A stretch of 32,772 nt of DNA from the NCBI GenBank assembly GCA_013375485.1, contig JABXKB010000012.1:1-32772 (forward strand). Direction: 5' to 3'. Source of the DNA: Promethearchaeota archaeon. GTDB taxonomy: Archaea; Asgardarchaeota; Lokiarchaeia; Sigyniarchaeales; SOKP01. Below the pieces are notes generated by a model. It made no database searches. It was not told the DNA's origin and was given only the letters and a program-made list of their open reading frames with translations. The position numbers and the translations under genes are program-made. Below are positions 25,175-32,772 of the stretch, one piece after another (position 1 is the stretch's first letter; each line of letters opens with the position of its first letter).

Positions 25175-25915
25175 ATGAATACACAAAGACTCTTTGCATT
25201 ATTAAAAATGGAATTGAAAAAAATTCTAAGAGAACCAGCCTATGTTTTTTTAATGTTTCTTTTTCCAGCTGTTCTTACAATAATTTTTGGTTTTGCCTTT
25301 AGCGATCCGGAACTAGGGATGTCATTTAATGCAATGGCACCAGGATTATTTGCTTATGCGTGTATTTTCATAATAATGATTGTAGCACAATCTTTTTCTG
25401 ATGAAAGAGAACAAGGATTATTAAAGAGATTAAGTATTACACCTATGAAGGCGTCTGATTTCATGGGAAGCCAGATTTTATCAAATATGATAATCGTTAT
25501 GCTGCAAGTCCTCATTGTTTTCATTTTAGCTCAATTTTTTGACTTTAGGCCACAAACCGATATTCTAGGCATTTTATTAGCATTTTTATTAATGGTAATT
25601 TTTTCTCTTAGTTCTGTAGGACTGGGACTAATTACTGCTACGATATCTAAAAGTGCTGGTGTAGCAACCGGTTTATCTTTTATCTTTATCCTACCTCAAA
25701 TGTTTTTTGGAACTTTCATACCAATTACAAGTACCACTCGTCCAATTGCAATGATACTTCCAAGTTATTATGTAACGGATGCTTTAACATCAATTTTTAA
25801 GGGAGATGCTTTGACTAATTTGAATATATTAATCGATCTTGCATTTGTTTCTATCGTAAGTATCGTAATTGTGATAATTGGTATTCAACTATTCAAAAAA
25901 TTTGGTAATAAATAG
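25175..25915 (+). CDS. ABC-2 type exporter, permease protein
   Basis: 246 residues with six hydrophobic helices and the ABC-2 pattern: cytoplasmic N-terminus (KKILREPAYVF), long first loop, the conserved SDEREQGLLKRLSITPMKASDF stretch between helices 2 and 3 (about 70-92), and the terminal LPSYYVTDALTSIFKG segment. It pairs with the ATPase directly upstream. The substrate is unknown; nothing nearby suggests one. Confidence 0.9.
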   Translation: MNTQRLFALLKMELKKILREPAYVFLMFLFPAVLTIIFGFAFSDPELGMSFNAMAPGLFAYACIFIIMIVAQSFSDEREQGLLKRLSITPMKASDFMGSQILSNMIIVMLQVLIVFILAQFFDFRPQTDILGILLAFLLMVIFSLSSVGLGLITATISKSAGVATGLSFIFILPQMFFGTFIPITSTTRPIAMILPSYYVTDALTSIFKGDALTNLNILIDLAFVSIVSIVIVIIGIQLFKKFGNK

Positions 25916-25956
25916 GGCTTTGAAAGATTCTTTAATAAATTCTTTCTATTCTAATC

Positions 25957-25985
25957 TTTAATTAAAAAAAATTAAAAGCTTTTTT
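25957..25985. terminator. Bidirectional terminator between the exporter operon and cbiM
   Basis: TTTAATT (25957-25963) and AATTAAA (25970-25976) form a stem, followed by six T (25980-25985). The A-rich loop gives T-rich sequence on the opposite strand. It separates convergent genes. Confidence 0.5.
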
Positions 25986-25986
25986 A

Positions 25987-26979
25987 TTAGACAATATCTA
26001 TCGAATTCTTCTTTTTATGATGAATAATTAGATAAAAAGCAGAAGACATTAAAATGACAGACACAGCAATACCTAAGATTGCTGCTCCATAGTCGCTTGT
26101 TATCCAACTAAAGATAGGTTCCCATGGAGATACTAAATTTTCAAGCCAAGATTCACCATTTTGGTCGATCAATACACGTTCTAATCCATCTGGGGCATCT
26201 GATAAAATTCCAATTGTAAATCCTCCTGCTATCATCAACAATAATACCGCTGTGACTGCGAATATCGAAATTATCGGTTTTTTATACTTTGAAATATTAA
26301 TTGTTATGACTTTTTCTGTCATTATTGATTCTGTCATAATAATCTCTGGTTTTACTCTATGAATGTATAATATAATTAAAGCAGAAATAATAGCTTCACC
26401 AATACCTATTAAAAGGTGCCAGTAAACCATAGCAGGAATAGCAATCTGAATTGGAATCGCTCCCGAAATGCTGATTTCAATACCACATATAAAAGAGGCT
26501 AAAACAATAGAAATATAAGATCCGATAGCTGTTGCAATCGCAACTTTCATTTCTTTCTTAATAGATGTTTTATTTAGGATTTTTACTATAAAGACCACGA
26601 TATAAAATCCAACTATTCCTCCAATTATTCCCATATTGAAAGTATTTGCTCCTAAAGCTAATATTCCTCCATCTCCGAATAAACTTTGGACAAATAATAC
26701 TAAAAAGAGAATAATAACTGAAGCCCATGGGCCTAATATAACTGCGACAAGAGTTCCTCCAATTAAATGCCCAGAAGTCCCTCCAGGGACAGGATAATTT
26801 ACAAATTGAAAAGCAAATATAACTGCAGCCAAAACTCCGATATATGGAATTAACTTGTCAGAATCCTCTTTCTCAAACATTTTTCCCATCTTAAAATATC
26901 CAAGAATCATAACAGCTATGACTATGATCCAAAGGATAATTATAATAGCTGGATCCAATAATCCATCTAGTATATGCAT
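25987..26979 (-). CDS. cbiM: Cobalt/nickel ECF transporter substrate-binding protein CbiM with fused PDGLE domain
   Basis: 330 residues. The N-terminus is MHILDG, where His2 and the free amino group bind the metal in this family. Seven or so helices follow, including the conserved FVNYPVPGGTSGHLIGGTL (about 59-77) and GANTFNMGIIG segments. After about residue 240 comes a further helix and SDAPDGLERV, the PDGLE (CbiN-like) domain, then a final helix. CbiM and NikM proteins are not reliably separable by eye, so the metal is cobalt or nickel; both are needed by the corrinoid and Ni enzymes of the acetyl-CoA pathway. Divergent from cbiQ-cbiO, its expected partners. Confidence 0.9.
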   Translation of the reverse strand: MHILDGLLDPAIIIILWIIVIAVMILGYFKMGKMFEKEDSDKLIPYIGVLAAVIFAFQFVNYPVPGGTSGHLIGGTLVAVILGPWASVIILFLVLFVQSLFGDGGILALGANTFNMGIIGGIVGFYIVVFIVKILNKTSIKKEMKVAIATAIGSYISIVLASFICGIEISISGAIPIQIAIPAMVYWHLLIGIGEAIISALIILYIHRVKPEIIMTESIMTEKVITINISKYKKPIISIFAVTAVLLLMIAGGFTIGILSDAPDGLERVLIDQNGESWLENLVSPWEPIFSWITSDYGAAILGIAVSVILMSSAFYLIIHHKKKNSIDIV

Positions 26980-27121
26980 TTTTTAAAATATTATAATTAA
27001 TTTTATTTGTAATGAATAATTAGAATGTTACTATATTATAAAAAAGTATGAAAAGTTATAAGTATTACTTTTTTAAAAATTAGTATGGCTTGTGTTAAAA
27101 ACTGCTGTAACTGATTGAATT

Positions 27122-27925
27122 TTGAAAACTACACTACCTTTTAGACTTGAAAATGAAAAACTATATTTAAAGAAGATACACCCCTTAATTCGCCTAATTT
27201 TACCATTTATACTTGCTGTACCTTTTCTAGTTCTAGAAGATTTTTATTTGATATTTACAATTCTATTAGTTTCATTAATCTTTGATCTAATCTTTCGAGT
27301 AGATTTTATAAAAATATTTTCAAGATTCAAAGTAGTTATCCCCTTTGTTTTTTTAATCACAATTTTCATTCCATTCTATGTTGGGGACACTGTTTTTTAT
27401 ACTTTCAATATTGGAATTACAATTACAATTTATCAAGAAGGATTAAATCTGGCATTTCTTATTTTTCTCAGAGTATTTGGAGCCCTATTTATTTTCCTGT
27501 CATTTTTTTCTACTTTAACATATTCAGAATTTATAGACGCCTTAACCAAATTAAGAATTCCCTCAGTTTTTGTAGGATCTTTAATTATAATGTTACATTA
27601 TATTCCAATCTTAGCAGGTTCTAATAAAAAGATAATAGAAGCACAAGAAATGAGGGGTAAAAAAATCACTTCATATTGGCAAAAATTAAAGACTCATGCC
27701 TATATTATGGGTAAGAGTATTGTAATGAATATGGAGAGAAGCGAAAAATTATATGAAAGTTTAAAAATGCGAGGATTTTCCGGTAAAATTACATTCGCTC
27801 CAATCAAAATGAAAGCAACTGATTTGGGGCTATTAATTTTATTCGTATTCATGATCATTAGTTTTATTTTTATAATTAATTTAGAATTAGTTTATCGAGG
27901 TGTATTTGCGTTAATTATGCCATAG
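27122..27925 (+). CDS. cbiQ: ECF transporter transmembrane protein CbiQ
   Basis: 267 residues with about five membrane helices and the two cytoplasmic coupling motifs: ALTKLRIPSVFVGSL around 140-155 and the paired-Ala-Arg-Gly-type helices AQEMRGKK and YESLKMRGF (about 175-225). It transmits ATP-driven movement from CbiO to CbiM. TTG start at 27122, two codons after an in-frame TGA. Its TAG stop overlaps the proposed ATA start of cbiO. Confidence 0.9.
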   Translation: MKTTLPFRLENEKLYLKKIHPLIRLILPFILAVPFLVLEDFYLIFTILLVSLIFDLIFRVDFIKIFSRFKVVIPFVFLITIFIPFYVGDTVFYTFNIGITITIYQEGLNLAFLIFLRVFGALFIFLSFFSTLTYSEFIDALTKLRIPSVFVGSLIIMLHYIPILAGSNKKIIEAQEMRGKKITSYWQKLKTHAYIMGKSIVMNMERSEKLYESLKMRGFSGKITFAPIKMKATDLGLLILFVFMIISFIFIINLELVYRGVFALIMP

Positions 27926-28665
27926 AAGTAGAAAAATTGAATTTTAGTTATAATTCGGGTTTTAAAATACAAAATGTATCTTTTAAACTAGAGGAAAAAA
28001 TTATTTGCGGACTAACTGGAAATAATGGTTCAGGAAAAACAACATTATTAAGATTACTAGTTGGATTATTAAAGCCTAAATCGGGTAATGTTAAGATTTT
28101 TAATAATTTGCTTACAAGAAATAAACAAGAATTGTGGAAGATTAGAAAATCAATTGGTTTTTTATTTCAAAACCCAGATGATCAATTATTTGCTCCTACT
28201 ATTGAAGAGGATATTAGTTTTGGACCAAGAAACTTAAAACTTGAGGAGGAAGAGGTAAGAGCGAGAGTAGATTGGGCTTTAGAAGCAGTTAACTTATCTG
28301 AGTTTAAAAATTTTTCTCCTTTTAATCTTTCTTGGGGCCAAAGAAAAAGAGCAGCGTTAGCAGGGTTGCTAGCAATGAAACCTAAATTATTAATTTTAGA
28401 TGAGCCTTTTGCAAATCTAGATTTTAAATCAATTTACAATCACCTTATAATTTTAGAAAAACTAAGAAAAGAAAATGAAATAACGATATTCTTCACTTCT
28501 CATAATTTGTTTTTCGTTGAACATTGGGCTGAAAAAATGCTATTTTTGGATGAGGGAAAGATTTTTTTTAATGGCACACCTCGTGAAGGATTAGGAAATT
28601 CAAATGTTAAGCAATTGCTAGGATCTTATGATGATATTCTATCATTAATAAAAAAGAGTTATTAG
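27922..28665 (+). CDS. cbiO: ECF transporter ATP-binding protein CbiO, apparent ATA start
   Basis: 247 residues. Walker A GNNGSGKTT, Q-loop FLFQNPDDQLFAPT, signature LSWGQRKR (Trp in place of the usual Gly second position), Walker B LLILDEPFANLD and H-loop FFTSHNLFF. The TTG at 27937 begins at NFSYNSG, cutting off the first beta strand. In frame, five codons upstream, ATA at 27922 gives EVEKLNFSY, the usual ABC N-terminus (family pattern xIEVENLSFSY). That ATA overlaps the cbiQ stop as ATAG, comparable to the common ATGA coupling. It energises CbiQ-CbiM. Confidence 0.88.
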   Translation: MEVEKLNFSYNSGFKIQNVSFKLEEKIICGLTGNNGSGKTTLLRLLVGLLKPKSGNVKIFNNLLTRNKQELWKIRKSIGFLFQNPDDQLFAPTIEEDISFGPRNLKLEEEEVRARVDWALEAVNLSEFKNFSPFNLSWGQRKRAALAGLLAMKPKLLILDEPFANLDFKSIYNHLIILEKLRKENEITIFFTSHNLFFVEHWAEKMLFLDEGKIFFNGTPREGLGNSNVKQLLGSYDDILSLIKKSY

Positions 28666-28748
28666 TAAATTCAATTAAATCTTTTTCTATTAAATTAATT
28701 TTAAATTTACTAAATTTATACTTTAATAAAATTTAAAGTAAAAATTTC

Positions 28749-29243
28749 ATGCTTCTTACGCTTACTTACTTTCATCAAATCAAAGGTCCAAGTGTATTAA
28801 TATCTTATCCTGATGTTCAATTAGAAGAGGATATTGTAAACAGACTTCTTAAATTCTTTGATCTTGAAATTAACGAGACTTTTTTCGAAATTGTTCTGAT
28901 TACGAAAAAAAAGAAAATAATCAATTTTCATTTTGAAATTCCCTCTGAGTGGGCACGGGGGGAAAAAGAATTTGCTATGCTCTCTTTAATTATGAAAAGA
29001 GAATACGAGAGTGAACTTGTTTACGCCTTTATCGTCGACGCTTCTTATAAAATCCTTAAAACTAAAAATGTATTTAAAGCCCTTTATAAAGATGATGATT
29101 TTCGTAATAGTAATGATCTAGAAATCGATATTACTTATGAACAGATAAGAAAAATACTCTTCGACTGTTTAACTAGTTTGATATCAAGAATAGAAGATAG
29201 AATTAAAGGAGTAAATAAAAAAGATCCTTTTCCTTTTTCTTAA
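28749..29243 (+). CDS. Hypothetical protein, possibly longin-like
   Basis: 164 residues, ATG start. It begins LLTLTYFHQIKGPSVLISYP, resembling the first strands of the longin/roadblock type of fold, where 'xxFHxxxGPxxxxSYP' is a recurring opening. Then follow a strand-rich region, the helix EKEFAMLSLIMKREYES, another strand pair and a C-terminal helix. No membrane segment. Roadblock-family genes stand a few hundred bases away on the opposite strand, which makes a role in a GTPase-regulatory assembly conceivable. The fold assignment rests on pattern only. Confidence 0.5.
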   Translation: MLLTLTYFHQIKGPSVLISYPDVQLEEDIVNRLLKFFDLEINETFFEIVLITKKKKIINFHFEIPSEWARGEKEFAMLSLIMKREYESELVYAFIVDASYKILKTKNVFKALYKDDDFRNSNDLEIDITYEQIRKILFDCLTSLISRIEDRIKGVNKKDPFPFS

Positions 29244-29254
29244 AAACAATAATT

Positions 29255-29265
29255 TTTATAATAAA
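29255..29265 (+). promoter_or_regulatory. TATA box of the structured RNA candidate
   Basis: TTTATAATAAA lies about 25 bases before the first G-rich bases of the RNA (GGGACA at 29284), the normal archaeal TATA-to-start distance. Confidence 0.4.
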
Positions 29266-29280
29266 TCATTCTATTATAAT

Positions 29281-29540
29281 ATTGGGACAACAATGATGGA
29301 CTAATAGCGTCATCGAGGGCACATATGATTAACTGTGATTATGTAGCGCAAGAGTACGCTTACACTTAAGTTGATTAATCAGTAACATTCCTGAACAAAT
29401 GGGCTCTTAACCTAGCAATGGTATATACCAGCCGCAATGAAGTTCGAGTCAGTACCCAGGCAGGAAACATGATTATGTCCCAAAAAGGCATAAAAATTAA
29501 CGCCTAGCGCGAGAGAACTATTTTGATTTTATGGAAAATC
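29281..29540 (+). ncRNA. Structured non-coding RNA candidate, class unassigned
   Basis: Between two genes lies about 250 bases with no usable reading frame and visibly more G and C than the flanks, the usual sign of a structured RNA in an AT-rich genome. GGGACA (29284-29289) can pair with TGTCCC (29476-29481) to close a domain of about 198 bases. Internal hairpins include TGGTATATACCA (29419-29430), AGCG/CGCT (29345-29360), ACAT/ATGT (29467-29478, competing with the closing helix) and AGGC/GCCT (29487-29505). ATGGA-AAA-TCCAT (29531-29543) could terminate it. Short stretches recall RNase P RNA in order (CAAGAG, GTAACA, CAGTACCC) but the conserved P4 sequence is missing; SRP RNA is also not convincing. 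The strand is set by the TATA box. Confidence 0.5.
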
Positions 29541-29596
29541 CATTAAATGAGAAAAAAGAGTTAGTGTTTTAGGCAACAATATTATGCTGATTTAAT

Positions 29597-30067
29597 TTAT
29601 TGTATACTCATAGAATCAGATCTAAATAATTCCTTCATTTCTTTTCCAAGTTCTGCTTGATTGACCTGTAAGTATCTATCTAAGATGGATTCAAGCATAG
29701 GACCCCATTTTTTCATAGTCGCTCTTATAAATCCTATTTGTGCATTTTTATCAGCTACAATACACAACACTCCTTTGCCAACTTTCATTGAAAATATCAT
29801 CCCTTCAAGATATTCTGTTATCTGAAGATTAATAGATCCATAACCTAAAATGTATCCTTGTTCCTCACCAGCGACAAATACAGCACTTCCAATTGCGCCA
29901 ATCTTCTCTACAGAAATCCCATTATTAACAGAAAATTTAAATTTAGATTGACTTAAAATAGTAATTCCTGTATCATCGGTTAAAAGAGCATACTTTAATC
30001 CGGGGGCACTATTGATAATTGTAGTTAAAATCTTTTTTAATCTAATCTCGTCCTCGGAATAACTCAA
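29597..30067 (-). CDS. Roadblock/LC7-domain protein
   Basis: 156 residues, TTG start at 30067. Residues about 6-125 follow the Roadblock/LC7 (MglB-like) pattern: opening helix (RLKKILTTIINSAPGLKYAL), strand pair TDDTGITILSQ, the long helix around GISVEKIGAIGSAVFVAGEE, strands GYGSINLQITEYLEGMIFSM and VLCIVADKNAQIG, then a closing helix. Roadblock proteins dimerise and regulate small GTPases; Asgard genomes carry many. A charged C-terminal helix extends beyond the domain. No GTPase gene is present nearby. Confidence 0.85.
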   Translation of the reverse strand: MSYSEDEIRLKKILTTIINSAPGLKYALLTDDTGITILSQSKFKFSVNNGISVEKIGAIGSAVFVAGEEQGYILGYGSINLQITEYLEGMIFSMKVGKGVLCIVADKNAQIGFIRATMKKWGPMLESILDRYLQVNQAELGKEMKELFRSDSMSIQ

Positions 30068-30274
30068 ATATTTGTCGTCCTATTAATTAATTTCCTTTTA
30101 TAGACAATTTCTTTAAGGTTAAAATATATTTATTTAAACTTATCTTAATATTTTTACCTTAGATCTACTTTAGATAATGAAGAAATTTTTAATATAAAAA
30201 TTTAAGTTAACTATTTGTTTTTGTACGGCTCGAGATAAAAAATAATTTTATATTCTTTTCAGTAACCTTTTTTC

Positions 30275-30610
30275 TTAGAAAAGTTCTTGCGACTTAATTA
30301 AAGATTTTAAAGGCTTCAGACGACTTTTTAATTCCTTTGATTTTTCTAATAAAATCATTAGTTTGTAATTTTTTGATTTATCTAAATCTCGTTTAATCTT
30401 AACTAAGTTAGAATCTTCTAAAAAGTCTCGATTTTTAGTAATTGCAGATAAGGCTAATGTGTTTTCGAGGACCCATAATTTCTTTGAGATTTTAGAGGCA
30501 ACTGGAAAACCATGTCTGTCAGTAATAATTCCCGCAACAAAATTAGGAAAGTTTTTTTCTATCCTGTATAAAAAATACTTTACCTCACTCTCGTTTAGTA
30601 GATTATTCAA
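30275..30610 (-). CDS. Short roadblock-like protein
   Basis: 111 residues, TTG start at 30610. The helix-strand-strand opening VKYFLYRIEKNFPNFVAGII, then TDRHGFPVASKI, matches the start of Roadblock domains (compare the neighbour's APGLKYALLTDDTG). The middle helix and a strand (NYKLMILLEKS) follow, but the domain is short and ends in a Lys/Leu-rich helix. It could be a reduced member that pairs with the longer roadblock protein downstream on the same strand. The gap between them is 207 bases, so they may have separate promoters. Confidence 0.65.
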   Translation of the reverse strand: MNNLLNESEVKYFLYRIEKNFPNFVAGIITDRHGFPVASKISKKLWVLENTLALSAITKNRDFLEDSNLVKIKRDLDKSKNYKLMILLEKSKELKSRLKPLKSLIKSQELF

Positions 30611-30830
30611 TATTACAACACCTAATCCATCAATTTGATCTAATATGATTAAGTTGATAGAATATCATTAAATGTTATAATATGAAGATAATATCATTCT
30701 TTCATTAGGTAAAGCACTAATTATGATGAAATTAGACATTTCACCAATATTATGAAGATATTACAAACAAAATCCAATATAAAATGATGACTTGGTTTAA
30801 TTATAAAATGTAAAAAATATCTTTTTTTCT

Positions 30831-31808
30831 TTATTTATGGTTTTTCTTTAACGATATTCCAAGGTTAAGATTTTCTACAAGTTCACTGAAGCGATTACGG
30901 ACTGTCACTTCAGTTACACAACTTATACGCGCTATTTTCCTTTGAGTTCTTCGTTCATTGGTTAAAATACATGAAGCATAAATAGCAGCAGCACATACTC
31001 CTGTTGGACCTCTTCCGGAAGTTAATCCACGTACTTCTGCCATCCTAATTATCATTTTTGCTGTTTTTTGACATTTTGTAGGTAATTCTAACTCTGAAAT
31101 AAATCTTGTGAGGTAATCCATTGGTCTAGTTGGATTTAATTCAAGCGACAATTCATATGATATAAATCTAAAAGATCGACCAATTTCTTTCTTGTCAACA
31201 CGAGCAACTTCAGCTATCTCGTTTAAAGTACGTGGAACTTTATACATTCTGCAAGCGGCATATAAACTGGCAGCAGCCACCCCCTCTATACTTCTACCGC
31301 GAATTAAATGTGCTTCAACAGCATCTCGATATATTTTAGCTGAGCACTCTCGTAAATTTTTTTGGAGATCTAAATTTGAAGCCATGCGATCAAGTTCACT
31401 TAAAGCAAATGTGAGATTCCTTTCAGTTGCATCAGATACTCTAATACGACTTTGCCACTTACGAAGTCTATATATTTGTCCCCTTAATTTAGCAGGTATT
31501 TCCTTGCCAAAGATATCTCTATTCTTCCAATCTATCATTGTACTAAGTCCTTTATCGTGTATCATATAAGTCATTGGAGCACCAGTTCTTGTTCTCTTCT
31601 TTTTCTGATCTGCATCAAAAGCTCTCCATTCTGGTCCACTATCAATATGATTCTCTGAATGAACTAAACCACATTCTTCACAAACTATTAATCCTCTATT
31701 TTCATCAAAAAATATATTTTTTCCACATTCAATACATATCTCATTTTCAGAATTTATGTTTTCTTCTGATTCTGATTTCACTTCTTTCCAATTTGAAATA
31801 AAATACAC
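30831..31808 (-). CDS. tfb: Transcription initiation factor TFB
   Basis: 325 residues. N-terminal zinc ribbon Cys25-x2-Cys28-x14-Cys43-x2-Cys46; B-reader/linker [19 protein letters not shown] (about 58-76); two cyclin repeats, the first with [18 protein letters not shown] and the second with [18 protein letters not shown]; and the recognition helix [12 protein letters not shown] that contacts the BRE element. It recruits RNA polymerase to TATA-TBP. GTG start at 31808. It lies 47 bases behind gar1, a gene order known from many archaea, and both are probably co-transcribed. Confidence 0.96.
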   Translation of the reverse strand: MYFISNWKEVKSESEENINSENEICIECGKNIFFDENRGLIVCEECGLVHSENHIDSGPEWRAFDADQKKKRTRTGAPMTYMIHDKGLSTMIDWKNRDIFGKEIPAKLRGQIYRLRKWQSRIRVSDATERNLTFALSELDRMASNLDLQKNLRECSAKIYRDAVEAHLIRGRSIEGVAAASLYAACRMYKVPRTLNEIAEVARVDKKEIGRSFRFISYELSLELNPTRPMDYLTRFISELELPTKCQKTAKMIIRMAEVRGLTSGRGPTGVCAAAIYASCILTNERRTQRKIARISCVTEVTVRNRFSELVENLNLGISLKKNHK

Positions 31809-31855
31809 CTTTCTTTTAGAAAATATATTCTTACTTTAAAAAATACTTTAAGAAA

Positions 31856-32110
31856 CTAGGTTATCTTAGTAAAGAATTTTTCATTAGGGTTAAATGATTG
31901 GTTTAGCAGGGTTTTAATAGAGATAAAGGGTAGATCTACAGGACCAAAAATATCTTTAATATATCCAATTTTTTCATATTTTTCGTTATAGATCATATTT
32001 TTAAAAATCTTTTCTAAGCTTTTATTCCATTGTTTTGCTCTAAATATTTGATGCCTCTTGGTTGATTGTCCAATATAAAATAGATTTAATTTAACCCAGT
32101 TCTTTTTCAA
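31856..32110 (-). CDS. gar1: H/ACA ribonucleoprotein subunit Gar1
   Basis: 84 residues, TTG start at 32110 with AAGGGGAT about eight bases upstream. The hallmark segment is KIGYIKDIFGPVDLPFISIK (about 46-65), the six-stranded barrel core of Gar1 that binds the catalytic subunit Cbf5. H/ACA particles guide pseudouridylation of rRNA. The N-terminus is unusually basic and lacks the usual SGKxI strand spelling, and there is no Gly-Arg tail, as is normal in archaea. First gene before tfb on the same strand. Confidence 0.85.
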   Translation of the reverse strand: MKKNWVKLNLFYIGQSTKRHQIFRAKQWNKSLEKIFKNMIYNEKYEKIGYIKDIFGPVDLPFISIKTLLNQSFNPNEKFFTKIT

Positions 32111-32324
32111 TAGATCCCCTTATAGAGTAGATGAAATTTAAAATTAAAATAAATGATGGTAGGTAATATTTAAATATAATGGTTTTTAACTAAGTTTCGA
32201 CATAAATGGAAATTAAGGAATTAATAGTTTAAATATAATTTTGTTGAAAAATCAATACCAGAAGAATTTTAATAATTTAAAGTGATAACATAATAAATTT
32301 TACCCAAAAAGTTTCATTAACTAT
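32111..32324. other. Intergenic region upstream of gar1-tfb
   Basis: AT-rich, with two similar TATA-like elements on the minus strand (TATATTTAAA, near 32168-32178 and 32228-32237) that could drive gar1-tfb. No gene seen. Confidence 0.35.
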
Positions 32325-32772
32325 TCAGTAAAAAACCTTCTTCAAGTTATACTTTTTCCTACAAGTACACTCATATTCTTGTTTTTCTAACTCAGTTATA
32401 TCTTGCGATAGTACAAAGTTTTTAAGTATAGTTTTTGCAGAATTCTCACATTTTCTCTTTAAGCAATTATGAATTCCCCTTTTTGTACCGGCTCCAGAGG
32501 GATCACATAATATTCGTGTTGTGTTTAAATCCCCTTCATTAACTGATTTTTTTATGCATTTAAATAGTGAATAAAACCATGGTGGTCGATATCTATTTTG
32601 AAACCATAAATATTCTGTAAGGGTCCCTTTTTGAATATTCATTGGATTAATTGAAATTGAATTCACTCCCAAACTTTTTAATACATCTATTGAATTGGAG
32701 CAATCATCAATCGCTGCTTGTTCATTTAAAAACAGTGGTTTAAACAATAAATATACTTTTACGCCAATACCG
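32325..32772 (-). CDS. raSEA: Archaeosine-synthase radical SAM protein RaSEA, C-terminal part (runs off the window)
   Basis: The last 148 codons of a gene whose 5' part lies beyond position 32772; the frame is open to the edge, so the TTG at 32747 is not the start. The sequence YLLFKPLFLNEQAAIDD, GVNSISINPMNIQKGTLTEY, YRPPWFYSLF and the Cys-rich end (CDPSGAGTKRGIHNC, CTC) match the C-terminal region of RaSEA, the radical SAM partner of ArcS that turns lysine-modified preQ0 at tRNA position 15 into archaeosine. The CxxxCxxC cluster is not in the visible part. Same strand as gar1-tfb. Confidence 0.85.
   Translation of the reverse strand, partial: GIGVKVYLLFKPLFLNEQAAIDDCSNSIDVLKSLGVNSISINPMNIQKGTLTEYLWFQNRYRPPWFYSLFKCIKKSVNEGDLNTTRILCDPSGAGTKRGIHNCLKRKCENSAKTILKNFVLSQDITELEKQEYECTCRKKYNLKKVFY

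Noticed and set aside
29340-29460. A tRNA gene: GGG-CTCTTAA-CC resembles a Lys-CUU anticodon arm and GTTCGAGTC a T-loop
   Set aside because: The T stem does not pair, no acceptor stem can be formed, and the D-loop GG is missing.
29281-29540. RNase P RNA or SRP RNA assignment
   Set aside because: The conserved P4 sequence (GAGGAAAGTC type) is absent and ACAGAA is not matched; for SRP, the helix 8 GGAAG...AGCAG motif is absent. Left as unassigned structured RNA.
30655-30775. Two similar stretches (ATAATATGAAGATAATAT and AATATTATGAAGATATTA)
   Set aside because: AT-rich and imperfect, with no array of further copies; not a CRISPR or clear repeat family.

Overview
The window reads as chromosomal DNA of an AT-rich archaeon, most probably an Asgard archaeon of the Lokiarchaeia type. 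Supporting genes are TFB, Gar1, aIF1A, TrmY, an archaeosine-synthase radical SAM protein, ribosomal protein eS26 (a eukaryote/TACK/Asgard protein), the acetyl-CoA decarbonylase/synthase gamma subunit, and two Roadblock/LC7-type proteins. No actin, ESCRT or small GTPase gene is present, so the Asgard call is an inference.

Layout. 1-2.3 kb: cold-shock protein, aIF1A, a decayed alpha/beta hydrolase and a MoaD/ThiS-like sulfur carrier or ubiquitin-like protein. 2.5-8.0 kb: a TPR protein, a HAD phosphatase, CdhE and an ADP-forming acyl-CoA synthetase alpha-type protein. 8.0-15.6 kb is an accessory or graveyard region: a two-helix micro-protein with striking repeats, a polytopic membrane protein, a frameshifted and truncated ISAzo13-type transposase, scraps of other genes including a DUF559-like endonuclease tail, a very long acidic/coiled-coil ORF leading into a double-HNH protein with a TFB-like cyclin fold and a winged helix, and a 5'-truncated second copy of the acyl-CoA synthetase. 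15.7-24.1 kb: a membrane protein, a HypE-like AIR synthase, an orphan 640-residue helical protein, MobB, a PIN-helical-repeat protein, eS26, a CDP-alcohol phosphatidyltransferase and TrmY. 24.3-28.7 kb: a two-gene ABC-2 exporter, then CbiM opposite CbiQ-CbiO. 28.7-32.8 kb: a possible longin-like protein, a structured RNA candidate, two Roadblock proteins, TFB, Gar1 and the end of the radical SAM protein.

How the genes fit together. CdhE carries methyl groups on a corrinoid, and the CbiMQO metal importer could supply cobalt (or nickel) for the same Wood-Ljungdahl branch. The acyl-CoA synthetase beside CdhE could interconvert acetyl-CoA and acetate with ATP. MobB and perhaps the MoaD-like protein point to molybdopterin or sulfur-transfer chemistry. 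raSEA-gar1-tfb is an RNA-modification and transcription group on one strand.

The two observations I rate highest are the HNH/TFB-like/winged-helix protein (with its acidic leader interrupted by one in-frame stop), and repeated evidence that several genes here start at ATT or ATA: good Shine-Dalgarno sequences at the right distance, a stop/start overlap in cbiQ-cbiO, and an eS26 frame whose first position is ATT.
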